From NCBI GenBank assembly GCA_001599915.1, contig BCIG01000028.1, forward strand, positions 310,001-374,000: 64,000 bases of DNA, given 5' to 3'. Within the stretch, counting starts at the first letter, position 1; the number at the start of each line of letters is the position of its first letter. A program made the position numbers and the translations under genes. The notes below the pieces were generated by a model, which was not told where the DNA came from, did not search any database, and saw only the letters and a program-made list of their open reading frames with translations. Source of the DNA: Symbiotaphrina buchneri. Lineage: Eukaryota > Ascomycota > Symbiotaphrinales > Symbiotaphrinaceae. Shown here in pieces: positions 22,410 to 34,000 of the stretch.

Positions 22410-24234
22410 ATGCCTCCCAAAAGTAAGCAGAACAAGGCTTCCGTGGCCAAGACTGTCGAAAGTAGAACCACAGACAAGGCAGGGAGGCCTAACTGGCCGG
22501 CATTTCACCCACTCGTACCAACAGAAGACCTTTTCCTCGAAACGTTGGTCAAGGATCAGATAGTGGTGGTGCGCAATCTCTGGACATCTACTCTTGGCAA
22601 GGCCTACGTCTCCTTCCTGGCTAGCCTACCTCTCGTCACAACACCAGGGAAGCCTAAAAAGGGTGAAGCTGTACGTGTGAATGACCGCTTCCAAATTGAC
22701 GATCCAGTATTTGCATCAAGGTTATGGGAAGAGACTGGCCTCAAAGAGCTGGTGCTCAACCAGTCCGCGCAAGCTGATGCAAACGAGGAGGCCATGTCTG
22801 AAGATGAAAGACGGGCCCTATGGGGCGGAGAAGTCCTCGGACTGAATCCTAATATCCGCATTTACCGCTATACTAGGGGTCAGCACTTTGCTCAACATTG
22901 TAGGTGAAGCTTATCTTCTGTTCCCCTTGTCTGCGCCGAACTTAGATCTCCTCGATCTGTATCTTCTCTCATGACACTGCGCTGGCTCTATCTTTTCCCC
23001 TGTCTTTGACAACTTCTACGATTTCTTGTTCTCTCGAGAAAGCTCTTTACATCCTTGGACGAAAGATGGACGAAAGATGTCGAGCAATGCTTGGACATTT
23101 CCTGAACAAGCTTTGAACGTCCATTTGCCCTCGCGGTATTCAAAACCAATCCTTAGTCTGCATACTACTTCGTCTCTCAAATTTTGATGCTAGTCATTAT
23201 AGCTTTCTTGACAGGTTCATGATGGCCCCTATTCAGCGACTCTGTCTCATCGGAAGCGGCATCATACTCAGCTTGTTGCTCGCCTCTATTACCTGGGATG
23301 TCATGGTTGTAATCTGGAATATTCTATCTTTGTCTCAGCACGTCCTTTTCCTTTCAATATTCCCGATTTCTTCTTGGAACCGTATCTGGTGGATACCTTG
23401 TTACGCTCATGCTCTACTCGGATATGTAGTAGGATTCTGGCTCTTCCTCGTCTGCATCAATGATGCCCTCTGGGTAGTTTCCTGCCTTGTACCTGGCGGA
23501 CACAGAACCCTTAGCTTTTTGAATACCCGGCCTTACCTGGCCTATGTCATCCCTGGGGAGCGTTTCCTTGGCCTCTGGTTCGATACTATCATGACTTTCA
23601 TCATTCATCTACTTCCGGACAGGGCCGTACGAATCAATATGGATGAGATTGAGGGAACGGTGCCAGAATATGATGATGATCTCACCTGGATTGGGCACCT
23701 TGGAGAGGAAGAGGAAAATGAAGAAGACTCGCGGGGAGACGCAGATTCGGCAAATGGATTATCGGTGTTCGCAAAGCTCTGGCTGTGCCTTATTCTTTAA
23801 ATCCGTTTTGGTCACCTTTCTTCACTATGACTGCTCCGATGCAACATGCTGGTTTATGTCTTTGCTTTGGGACGCTCATAGTTATCTTTGATTGCTAACT
23901 TGTTGTGCCTGCAGACGATGATTCCAACCTCATTACACTGCCCTCGAATCCGCCAACACCAGCGAGAACAACCTGGACGCTTCTACTGTATCTCACAGCC
24001 CCCAGCAGCGGCTGTGTCGGCGGCGAGACTGTCTTCTACCCGGATCCTGCCTCTATGAAGAACAATAAAGGTCCATCGAATGCGGACAAGCCTACTGCTC
24101 CTGTCGTTGTTGGTCCTGAAGTTGGAATGGCGTTACTGCATAAGCACGGCGTTGACTGTATGCTGCATGAAGGCCGGGAGGTCTTGCAGGGCGAGAAATG
24201 GGTCATTAGGAGTGATTTGTGCGTCAAACAATAA
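22410..24234 (+). CDS. 2-oxoglutarate/Fe(II) oxygenase, prolyl-4-hydroxylase-like
   Basis: Exons 22410-22899 and 23915-24234 join to 269 residues. The iron ligands are visible: His and Asp of an H-Y-D motif formed across the splice (FAQH at the end of exon 1, then the Tyr codon split by the intron, then DDSN), and the distal His in MLHEGREV, followed by the 2-oxoglutarate-binding basic residue in GEKWVIRSDL. The surrounding LYLTAPSSGCVGGETVFYP is typical of the double-stranded beta-helix core. Homologous fungal proteins have the GQ(F/H)F.QHYDDS stretch uninterrupted, which supports this splice. The intron is 1015 bp, about twenty times the local norm, and contains its own ORF. The substrate cannot be told from sequence; the protein starts with a basic Lys/Ser tail and has no signal peptide, so a cytosolic or nuclear role is likely. 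Confidence 0.85.
23219..23800 (+). CDS. ORF nested in the oxygenase intron, hydrophobic, unknown
   Basis: A 193-codon ORF on the same strand as the host gene and wholly inside its 1015 bp intron. The conceptual protein has three or four hydrophobic stretches (for example LIGSGIILSLLLASI and HALLGYVVGFWLFLVCI) and then a very acidic tail (GEEEENEEDSRGD). No family was recognised. A second open frame overlaps the end (about 23726-23895) and also reads as a plausible membrane segment (GLCLCFGTLIVIF), so the true 3' end might differ. Caution: the intron is pyrimidine-rich, which by itself yields Phe/Leu/Ser-rich translations. It may be a nested gene, part of an alternative product, or chance. Confidence 0.3.
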   Translation: MMAPIQRLCLIGSGIILSLLLASITWDVMVVIWNILSLSQHVLFLSIFPISSWNRIWWIPCYAHALLGYVVGFWLFLVCINDALWVVSCLVPGGHRTLSFLNTRPYLAYVIPGERFLGLWFDTIMTFIIHLLPDRAVRINMDEIEGTVPEYDDDLTWIGHLGEEEENEEDSRGDADSANGLSVFAKLWLCLIL

Positions 24235-25321
24235 GAGAGAATTGAATACTGAATGCTCAATGCGATATTCAACGCTAAATGATCCCACAATTGTGCAGAA
24301 ATGAGTTAATAACGTAAGGGGCCGGACTGTCTTTCCGGCTTTGTTGTCATCGACTCTATTGTAGTTCTAACCAACCAAATGCACAGCCTTGTATAAACAA
24401 TTCTATGTTCGTTATGTGAGAATAGTGATTATGATATCAACAGGCAAGCAACTACTTTGTTCATCGGCTCTACCCCCGGCCTTTCAGGGGCTCACAAAGC
24501 GCGCACTCACCGGATTTGGCTTAGTCTAACCGGAGAATGGTCAAGCCGCTCCGTCTATCATCTTCAACATCCGAGGTACCGGACACTGAGTCGATTCCAG
24601 GTTACATTAATCATCGCCATATCGATGCATTTACTGAACTCCGTCAAGGTGTATCACAGATTTTCCGGCAACTATAAATCAAGTTTACTTGAGACATGGC
24701 ACATACCTCGGTCTTGCAAGCCGGGTTGAAGTTGCACAAGTTGCACCGAGTCCTCGGCACTACCCCAGTACCTGAAGCGATTACTGAACGATGCCGCGGC
24801 AACAACTTCATCGTGATGAAATAATCATCTTGGGTCCCTATGCCCCTAACTCAGATTTCTAATGCAAGGTTCAAGTTCATGTACTGTACAATAGGTTATT
24901 GAGTGTGTCTGTACTCGTTGTTGCCTGTATTCTTTCTTTCTGCCTAGTCATTCCAAGATGTTATGCTATGGGCCGATCAAGGCTTGTTGGCATTGCATCA
25001 CCGGCCTGCACTCGTTTTATAATATAACCAAAATAAAGTCTGTGTCAACATATTCCGTGATTGCGCCATGCCGAAGAGATCATCTTGCATATCTGTTTGT
25101 CATCCCATTGATTACATTTCCTGCCATATCTGTTGAAGAAACCGAAGACTCATTCATCTTCTCGGATAGGTGTCACGTCTAGCATTCATTTGCACATCAT
25201 AAAGGCAGGGTGGGTGGCTGACTTTGTCTGAACGCGACCGACATTCACTCCAGACAGTGTTGACAGCCTAGAGAACAACCGATACCTGGTCTACCAGATC
25301 CCCTTCCCACTGGTTCTTACT
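24235..25321. other. Intergenic, oxygenase to MFS transporter
   Basis: About 1.1 kb, fairly AT-rich, with no supportable gene. Short ORFs show no recognisable motif. Confidence 0.6.
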
Positions 25322-27036
25322 ATGTCGACATCATCACAGACACTCAACGAGCCCGCCGAGATGAGGGATCCAGCGGCAAGTGATTTGCCAACAATCTTGG
25401 CCAGGAGGTCGAGTATGTTTCCAAGCATGTTCGATCTCGAGAAACAAAACGCGTCAAATGCCGAGTCAATTGGCGGCACACAACCAGAAATGAACGTTAC
25501 TGAAGAGCCAAAAACCGCATTGCCAGACTTCGCGCCTCTTGATTGGGACGGTCCAGATGACCCAGATAACCCCCATAACTGGCCGATGGCGAAGAAGATG
25601 TATCATGTTGCAGCTCCGGCCCTTTTCGGCTTCACCGTGTAGGTTAACCATGCATGTCCACCGAAATTCAGACCACAGGCTGATTGTCGTCCTAGTACGT
25701 TCGCGACCTCTGTCTATACACCTGGATATCCTCAAGTGATGGAGCAATTCCACGTCTCTGCTACCGCTTCTTTACTCGGTCTTTCACTTTACACCTTAGG
25801 CCTAGGCTTTGGACCTGTCCTGGCTGCACCTCTGAGTGAGACGCATGGTCGATGGCCTGTGTACATGATCAGTCTACCCATCTTCGCTCTTTTCACTCTT
25901 GGCGCCGGGTTCGCAAACAATTTTGCAACCCTTTGCATATGCCGTTTTCTTGCCGGTGTATTCGGAAGCCCGCCTTTAGCTGTCGGAGCTGGCACGAATG
26001 TCGACCTTTTCCCCAGAGAGAGTGCTGCTGTTGCCGTTGCAATTTACATCCTGTCTCCGTTCTTTGGTCCGGCTATAGGGTGAGTCGACTTGCTCAAGAT
26101 GACGACATTTCGTTAGTAGCTGATCAGGTGTACAGTCCAGTTGTTGGTGGCTTCGCAGCACAGAACAAGGCTTGGAGATGGACTCAATGGTCCACGCTCT
26201 TCATTGCTGCGGGCGTCTACGTGTTCGCTCTTGGCATGTCAGAAACATACAAAAAGGCCATCCTGACGAAACGGGCAAAGAAGACTGGCCGACCACTGCC
26301 ACCCCCTCCGCCTTTCAGTGCAACGATCAAGGTTCTTCTGACCATAACGCTCTTGCGGCCACTACACATGCTCGTCACGGAACCCATCGTCGCCTTCTTC
26401 TCCGTGTACATTGCCTTCAACTTCTCGATTATGTACACATTCATCAGTACTTTCCCCACAATATTTGACAGCATATACCACTTCAAGACCGGGCAGACGG
26501 GCCTGGTCTTCTTATCGTTCGGCATCGGCTCCCTCCTAGGCACCATGACCGTCATCGCCATCGATCGTCTTATCTATGCTAGACAGGTTCGTAAGCACGC
26601 GGCTCAGCAGCTCGGTCCTGTCCCGCCGGAACACCGTCTCTACGCGGCTTTGGGAGGCTCTATCGGGCTCCCAATCGGGCTCTTCTGGTTCGCATGGACG
26701 GCCCGGTCAGACGTTCACTGGCTCGCTCCTGTCGCCGCGGCCATCCCTTTCGCCTGGGGCAATATGTGCGTCTTCAGCACGGCGGCATTGTATCTTACAG
26801 ACGTGTACGGGGGCTTCAATGGAGCGAGCGCGATGGCCGCGAATGGGTTCTTGAGATATGTATCTGGGGCAGCCTTTCCGCTGTTCTCGATCCAGATGTA
26901 TGACGGCATGGGCGTGCATTGGGCTACGAGCCTGCTAGGGTTTGTCTCTATCGCTTTACTGCCGGTACCATGGGTGTTGAAGAGGTGGGGCCCAAAGATT
27001 AGGGCTAGGAGTTCGTATGATGTCGTGAAGTTCTAG
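25322..27036 (+). CDS. MFS drug:H+ antiporter-like transporter (DHA1, 12-TM type)
   Basis: Exons 25322-25638, 25696-26079 and 26136-27036 (introns 57 and 56 bp) give 533 residues. An N-terminal cytoplasmic tail ends in DGPDDPDNPHNWPMAKKM, the hallmark lead-in to the first helix of fungal DHA1 multidrug transporters. Further family features are LSETHGRWPVY (motif A region after helix 2), FLAGVFGSPPLAVGAGTNVD, and an intracellular loop before helix 7 with ETYKKAILTKRAKKTGR. About twelve hydrophobic helices are present. Relatives export antifungals, polyamines or secondary metabolites. No biosynthetic genes are adjacent, so the substrate stays open. It lies upstream of a secreted CAP protein on the same strand. 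Confidence 0.92.
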
Positions 27037-27988
27037 GTGAGGGTCTTGTGGAGAAGTATGGAGACACGTGATGGAGAAACGCGCGCATACTGACTGCATT
27101 CGGGAGTGATCGAGCTTAGATAGGGTGAAGTAATGATAATAGAGTCTCAGTTACTTTCCGCTACCGACAACACTTTGTTGGATCCAGGGTCCAATGACTG
27201 CCGCAGTAGTAATCGTCCATCTCGAGATTGTTAGAGACGTGAGCAACCCTGGATACCAGTCTCGCAGTGCAGTGGAGCAAATACGACGGCGACGAACGAG
27301 GGGATGAAATTGCCGAAATTATCTCTACTCGGCAAGCATTTCAGGGGTAGCTCTAGTCTGCAAAATAATTGGCAGCGACAAGCGCCTAGAGTGGTGAGGC
27401 CAAGACAGTCAAATCTTTTGGGAGCGCCCCTGTTCCAGCCACTCGGTCAGTCCCGCCAGCTAGACGTCCCACTGTCACAGAGATGCTTATCCCTTGCATT
27501 GAGGCTCCAGAACGTGCGGTCGTAGGCGCCGTCGTCATTCCGCCCATTCTTCTCTTCGTGTCTTTGCTCGATTGCTCGATGGTGAGAATGCGCTCGCTGC
27601 TGACCTAACCACCTCCAGTGCTGGCGAACACGACCCCACGCGCTTTTTCTACGCGCATCCGGAGATCTTTCAACGCTACCGGTAGTGCTTGCAGCAGCGC
27701 AGAGAATGCGTTGCAGAGCGACATCGTCATCGCGTGAAGCGTACGCGCGGAGACGCGATGAGGAGGACCCTTCTTAATTGTCGAGAGAGCCACCTGCTGG
27801 CCTGTCTCAGCTGCTTGCTTCTTTCTCTCTTGTGCTCCTCCGAACCTCTCTCTTTTGCTATCCCGCTCACTCTTTTGCGGGTCGTCACTCCTTATATACC
27901 ATTGCTTTTTGTATAGCTATCCACTCCTTTGCAGCTCCTCCTTGAGTCTTTGACTCGTCCTGTCCTTTTATATATATCGTCCGCCAAC
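27037..27988. other. Intergenic, MFS to CAP gene
   Basis: About 950 bp. The right end (about 27790-27960) is a CT-rich tract, typical of promoters of well-expressed fungal genes, with TATA-like runs at about 27893 and 27969. No gene seen. Confidence 0.55.
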
Positions 27989-29328
27989 ATGCAGCTTCGA
28001 TCCAGGTCGTCAGCCCTTTTCCAGGCGCTATATATCCTTGCTTCTATAGCATCTTCCTCCGCTGTGGCCATTCCAGCGAATTCTACCACAACGGCATCCG
28101 ATGGTGCTATCACAGACGCAGTAGGCGTTCGCTACCTGGCGCCCGGCCTCAAAGTACCTATGCCCGCTGCGGCGGTTGCGCGAAGAGAAGAGAAGAGGGA
28201 CGTGAACAGCAACGTGCAACTCGCGGATGGAGATGGCAACATCCAGATCAACAACCAAGTTATCAATGGTGGATCTATAAGCACGATAGGCAGCATTACC
28301 ACCGTTCCTGGAAGCTGTGTTCTTCGCTCGAGGGTCAGGACTGTATACGTAACGGATGGCGCTGCGATAGATTCTGCAACCTATGCGACGACCGCCATCC
28401 CGACCACCGTCGTCACAACGAACAGCCTTGGTGCCGTGGTGACGATCACAACAACCACCGTCCCGACCTTGACCTCCTCCTCATCCAGCGGCGCCGCTCT
28501 CTACCTCACAACCACTACCTCGACGACTGCCTTTCCAACTCTGTCAACCACCAATGGCTCTGTTATCGTGGTTGACCCCACATCGACAGCGACCTCGAGC
28601 TCCAGCTCCAGCTCCAGCTCCGTCGCTGTCGCCCCTCCCACTGCGATAAGTGTTACGGCCACAACTTTCTCGACCTCGTCGACCACTTCCAGCGCCAGCG
28701 CCACAGCCACCACCGCCGGCCCCGACGGCAACGAAGTCGACCTCTCCGCCGTCTCCTACCCCATGGTCGACCAGCCCGCCTTCGTGCAAGCCATGCTCGA
28801 GCAGCACAACTCCTACCGGGCGCGGCACTCCGTGGGCGCTCTAACATGGAACTCAACCCTCGCCGCCGCGGCGCTCGTGCGGTCGAGCAGCGGCGTGTTC
28901 GAGCACACGGCCAACAACCCGTACGGTGAGAACCTAGCCATGGGCGGGTACAGCAACCCGCTGTACTACGGGTTCCTGTGGTACAACGAGTCGCTGGAGT
29001 ACGACTACAGCGACCCGGGCTTCTCGGAGGCGACGGGCCATTTCACGCAGATGGTCTGGGAGAGCACGACGCAGCTGGGCTGCGCGTATGTTAATGATAA
29101 TACTATCGAGGGGTACCCGTATTACTTGACTTGTGGTATGTATTTTCATCCTCCTACTTCCCCACTATATCACTGTATATACGCAAGCATTTCCAGCTAG
29201 CTAACAGCTACGTTGCAGAATACCAGCCGCCGGGCAACTACATCGGCCTCTTTGCGGAGAACGTCTTCGCGCCCAACAGCTTGCCGTACCCGACCACGCC
29301 GGCCGTGGATATCCCAGGCCAGACATGA
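27989..29328 (+). CDS. Secreted CAP/PR-1 (SCP/Pry-like) protein with Ser/Thr-rich stalk
   Basis: Exons 27989-29135 and 29219-29328 (intron 83 bp) encode 418 residues. A hydrophobic signal peptide (LFQALYILASIASSSAVA) opens the protein, followed by a possible Kex2-type site (RREEKR). A long Ser/Thr-rich, probably O-glycosylated region runs to about residue 250. The CAP domain begins near residue 264 (LEQHNSYRARHSVGALTWN). Cavity and signature residues are present: GENLAMG, the CRISP-1-like GHFTQMVWEST, and the CRISP-2-like YLTCEYQPPGNYIG, which is completed across the intron. Yeast Pry proteins of this family bind sterols and fatty acids and export them; plant-pathogen homologues are often secreted during infection. 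It is likely extracellular or wall-associated. Confidence 0.93.
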
Positions 29329-29587
29329 TGATTGATCGGGTGTCCTGTGCGTGCGAAGGGAAAGTTTACGTTTACCTGTGTTTAAAAGCATAAGCTCAAG
29401 ACGGCCTTACTTGTCAGATACGATGGTGCAATGTAGAGCGCGATGATGTATGGTGGCTTAGATGTTAGAATTCATGATACCAATGTATGTATGTATGCAT
29501 GCATGTACAGCATCGAGAGACCGACGCGGATTCGGGTCGCATTTGAACTGTATTCACATCCCTAATTCTTTGGTTACCTGCCTTACT
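29329..29587. other. CAP 3' region with short ATGT/ATGC microsatellite
   Basis: Holds the CAP gene 3' end and a small simple repeat (tatgtatgtatgcatgcatg, about 29484-29503). Nothing else seen. Confidence 0.5.
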
Positions 29588-30111
29588 GCTCATACAGCTC
29601 ACCCCCTTGGGGAATTTGTATGGGCGGCATCCTAGGCCGAAAGAATGTTAGGATGCCGCCCATGCAAAATCATTTTGGTGGGCGGCAGCTGACATAATCT
29701 GCCGCCCATATAAATTCGTGCCGCTCATACAAATTATTTTGGTGAGCGGCAACTGCCGCCCATACAACTGCCTGATTTAGGTGAGCGGCAGATTAGTCAG
29801 CTGCCGCTCATACAAATTCCATGCCGCCCATAGAAAACATTTTGGTGGGCGGCAGATTATGTCAGCTGCCGCCCATACAAATTGATGCCGCCCATACAAG
29901 AGTTGGATTTGTATGAGCGGCAGCTGACATAATCTGCCGCCCATACAAAGTCATGCCGCTCACCCAAATCCCATGTTTTGGTGGGCGGCAGATTATGTCA
30001 GCTGCCGCTCACCAAAATAATTTGTATGAGCGGCATCCTAACATTCTTTGGGCCTAGGATGCCGCTCATACAAATCTGCCGCTCATACAAACTCATGCCG
30101 CTCATACAAAA
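29588..30111. repeat. Foldback repeat element built of nested hairpins
   Basis: About 0.5 kb made almost entirely of the word TGCCGCYCATACAAAT (or GCCGCYCACCAAAA) and its complement. I count about 14 copies of GCCGCYCA on + and about 8 on -. Five copies form compact hairpins of the form GGCGGCAG - 10 nt loop - CTGCCGCC near 29681, 29784, 29850, 29915 and 29983; the loops ctgacataat and attatgtcag are complements of each other. The first about 95 bp (29613-29708) are an imperfect inverted repeat of about 29980-30075, including a matching pair of longer hairpins with GCGGCATCCTA stems near 29624 and 30030. Most copy differences are C/T changes (GCCGCCC vs GCCGCTC). There is no coding capacity. 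It resembles a MITE/foldback element more than a simple satellite; target-site duplications were not identified. Confidence 0.75.
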
Positions 30112-31074
30112 AGGATTTGCGTAGTGTCGATGGTCGGCGGATCTTCAAGGTCCTTACTCTGCAGGGTTGTCTCTGATAGAGTCTCTGTCCTTGCGTCCTG
30201 GATTTTGGCTGAATATAAGATATTGAATCGCCATGTCCTCTGGTGCGTGCTGCCATAAATGGATCTATAAATGACGTAGAGATACCCTGAGATGCCTCCT
30301 GACGGATCTGAGTCTCGCTGTCTCGATCTATATCTAGGATCTCGAACTGCAAGATCTAGGATCGCGATCTCCAACAATGATCTACCAGATACTCCTGCCC
30401 CTGAATGACTTGGGGGTTATGGATATCGTTATGGTCATCTCCATCTCCACGTAAATCTGGGGTCTTGCTATCCCAGATCGGGCTACCATTCCCCTTACTC
30501 CGGCAGACCTGGTGGTTATCGCGATCAGACCAACACGGGGAACCGGCAATCTGGAACTGTGTTCCTGCATTAGATCCCCACTGACCATCGTCTATCCCTG
30601 TATGCAGTATGATATCAATTAAGATCTCCATATTTAAAATTGACATCAGATCTCGATCGATTAATTGATGACTTCACACGAATCCCAGCACCACCCTAGG
30701 CAATTCTACGCTCTTATCCGAAGCATATCAATGACACGTTCACCTCAGATATGACTTCTACGCTTTGCTTTACAGTCCACGCATCGTCCATAGTCATACG
30801 TTCAGTTTTCGAGGAGAACAGATTTTCAATTTGGTCACTCCCCGGATTTTCTCATTCCATTGTGCCCATCCCATTCCCAAACGCCCAAAACGCCGTGAAA
30901 ACCCACAAAAAAACAAGCAAAGACACACAAACGACAGCAGCATCCTCACCGCGGGACATAACCCAACGGCTCCGCCGCACACAAAGGGAAATTACGCGAG
31001 GAAAAACACAAAAAAGCAAAACAACAAACAGCAAAACACACCCAGACGACACGACAGGAGACGAGACTTGCCCT
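30112..31074. other. Intergenic, rich in GATC/AGATCT words
   Basis: About 960 bp between the foldback repeat and the 3' end of the next gene. 30.2-30.65 kb is rich in gatc-containing words and has overlapping ORFs of about 90 codons on the minus strand without recognisable motifs. No gene is supported. Confidence 0.5.
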
Positions 31075-34000
31075 TTAAAGGGACTTCTTCGTCGGAGTCT
31101 CAGGATCGCGAGGCGACGCCGCCCCCGACGCCGCCCCCGCCCTCTCCACCTTCCGCCGCTCCACCGGCGTGAGCCGGGCCGAAGCCCGCTCCAGGTCCAC
31201 CCGACCCTCGTATTGGTCTTGCCCCCCGGAGGGGACAAGCCACATGCTGTCGCTGGGGATTTCCAGCGGCGTCGCGCTCCTTCTGGGGTTAGTACCCCAC
31301 CTCCTCACCAGGGGGTGCACCTCTTGCATCCCCCCTGGTGAGGAGAGCACAAACGCCCTCTCTCCCCGGTTCAACTCCTCCATCACGAGGCCTCTTCCTC
31401 GTGGCGTGGCCGGGATCCCCGGCGCCGACGAGAACGCCTCGTCGACCATCGTGCTGAATGCCGTGGGGCTGAGGTTCACCCCATCATCATCCTCCTCCTC
31501 CAAGCGGTTCCCCATTGGTCCTTGCCCAATCGGCATTGGGACTTCTTCGGTCAGATCCTCTTGTCCGGCGGCGTGTCTAGCCCGCCGGTGCTCCTCGATC
31601 ACCCGTTGGATATATTCCTGGTCGTTGACAGGAAATCTTCGAGCAATATTGCGGTTTCGTACCGCCGAAGCGGTCGATCCCCTTATTGGTACCAATGAGT
31701 ATCTTTGCACTACTTGAGTAATGCGTGGCACCACGGAGGCTGCCAACGCGGCGTGTCGAGAGTTCCAAACTCCGGATGGACGGAAGAGATGATTCCTCTC
31801 AAGGGTTACCCCGGGTCGCAGAAGGACTTCTCGCCTATGAGGGTTTGCAATGGTGTTCGTCAGGTTGGCAGGTGCTCTCACATTTCCATTGACGGTGCTT
31901 GGGCTCGGGGTAGAAGATCTTGTCGAAGTTGAGGAAGACGAGTCGGGTTGAGTAGCCTCGACGCTGAACGTACCCAAGCCTGGATCTGAAGAAGAAGTAG
32001 TTGGTCGTGGAACATTGACACGGAACATGCCCATGGCTGGAGCTGAAGAAGAAGAATTCGGTCGAGTAGCATTGACATCGAACGTGCCAAAGGCCGGTGT
32101 GGAAGAACCGCTTGGGTGAGGGCCATCGACACCAAATGTGTCATATGATGCACCAGATGAAGAGGATCGTGGGTAAGAAGCGTTATCTGAACGGGCCGTG
32201 GCGCTAATATTGCCCGGGCTCGAGTCAATGGAGGTCTGTTGGTGAGGATCGTTATTTGAATGTGCCGCGGCATCAATATTGCTCGAATTCGGAGAGTTAT
32301 CTGAATTTGAAGAGGATCGCGGGTAAGGAGCGTTATCTGCAGCATTGATATTGCTCGAACTCGGGTCAATGAAGCCATTTTGTGCGTAAGAAGCGCCATC
32401 TGGCTGTGCCGTGGCATTTATATTGCCCGAATTCGGGTCAAAGAAGGAGGGTTGTAGGTAAGGAGCGTTGTCTGCCGGGGCAGCGATATTGCCCAAATTT
32501 GGGTCAAAGAAGGAGGTTTGTGGATAAGGGGCGTTATCCGTATCTGCCGTGGCAGTGATATTGTTCCAATCCGAGTCAAATAAGGAGGTTGGGGGGTAAG
32601 GAGGAACGTTATCCGTATTCGCCGTAGCATTGATGTTGCTCCAATTCGAGTCAAATGAAGAACTCTGTGGATAGGTGTCCGCGACAAGATTTGTCGTGAC
32701 ATTGGAATTGCTCGAATTCGGATCAAAGAAGGAGACTCCTGGATAAGGGGCGTTATCCGAGTTTAACATGGCAGTGAAACTGCCCGAATTCGGGTCAAAG
32801 CAAGAAGTCTGTGGGTATGTGTCTGCGACGATATTTGTCGTGACATTAGAATTGGGCCAACTCGGGCCTGTCGACGTTGTCGGATGGGGGTTATCTCCGT
32901 GTTGGTTTCCCGCGACATTGACGTTTGTCTGACGCTGGTCAGAAGACAACGATGGAAGCTGGCTTCTTTGCACTCTGCTCCGTGCACCATTCGGACCGCT
33001 CGGAGGCTGGTCAGGGAAAGGAGATGGTGCGTTGAAAGAAGGAACCTCGATAGGGCCTGGAGTGTTCCACGTTGGTGGATGGTAGGTGACTTCGTATTCG
33101 TTCTCGACGACGTTGACGTTTGTCTCACGCCGATGAAAAGATGAGGATGGGAGTCGACTTCTTTGCACTCCGCTTGGCGTACCATTTGGACCGCTCAAAG
33201 GCTGGTCAGGATAGAAAGACGGCGCATATGGAGAAGGTGCCTCGATAGGGCGCGGAGTGACGTTAAATGCACTCTGAGGCTGGTTAGGGTACCTTTGTAG
33301 GTGTCCAATCTGCCTTGCATTGGGATCCAAAGCGTTTGAACGCGGATTGCCATTATGAGGAGTGAAAGGGTCCTCCAGAGGTCTTGGAGTGGTGCTCAAC
33401 GGACTCGGATGATGGTTAGAGCTCCTTGGGAGGAGGTATTGTCCCCTTTGATGTGTATTGTCATCCAAAGCGCTGGAATGCGGACTGCCATGGCGAGCGA
33501 GAGAGTTAAACTCAGACTGATGTCCATAGGCAAGCCTCTGAAGAGAAGTGCCGAAGGGATCTGCAATCTCTCGAAGAGTACTGCCGAAGGGAGCTATGGT
33601 CGGTGGGGGCCTGGAACCGCGGACACGCTGCCTAACCATAGCGCCAATATTGACAGTCGGCTGATTCGCCGTGACCTGAGAGTTGGTCAAATGATGATTG
33701 CCAGGAGTAGTCGCAATTTGGTGATTTCCCACGGTGGTCGAAGTGCCACTGGGACCGTTCAGAGCCGGGTCAAAGAGACCGGAGTCAATCATGTCCAGAT
33801 CCATAGGAGTCCATTGGCTGCTTTGTCCAAAGGGGTCCGCCGCGGCATGAGCGTTGGTCAAGTGCTGGTTGCCAGAAGGAGTTGCAATCTGGTGATTTCC
33901 GCTTGTGGTCGAGGGGACACTGGGGTTGTTCAGAGCTGGATCAAGGAAAGGTGGATCAATCACGTCCAGATCCATAGGCGTGGTCCCATGGCTGCTCTGC

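Noticed and set aside
29588-30111. CRISPR-like array
   Set aside because: The repeats occur in both orientations, spacing is irregular and the spacers are themselves repeats; the host is a fungus. Better explained as a foldback element.
30083-30646. Overlapping - strand ORFs of about 90 codons next to the foldback repeat
   Set aside because: GATC-rich sequence gives open frames by composition; no motif.
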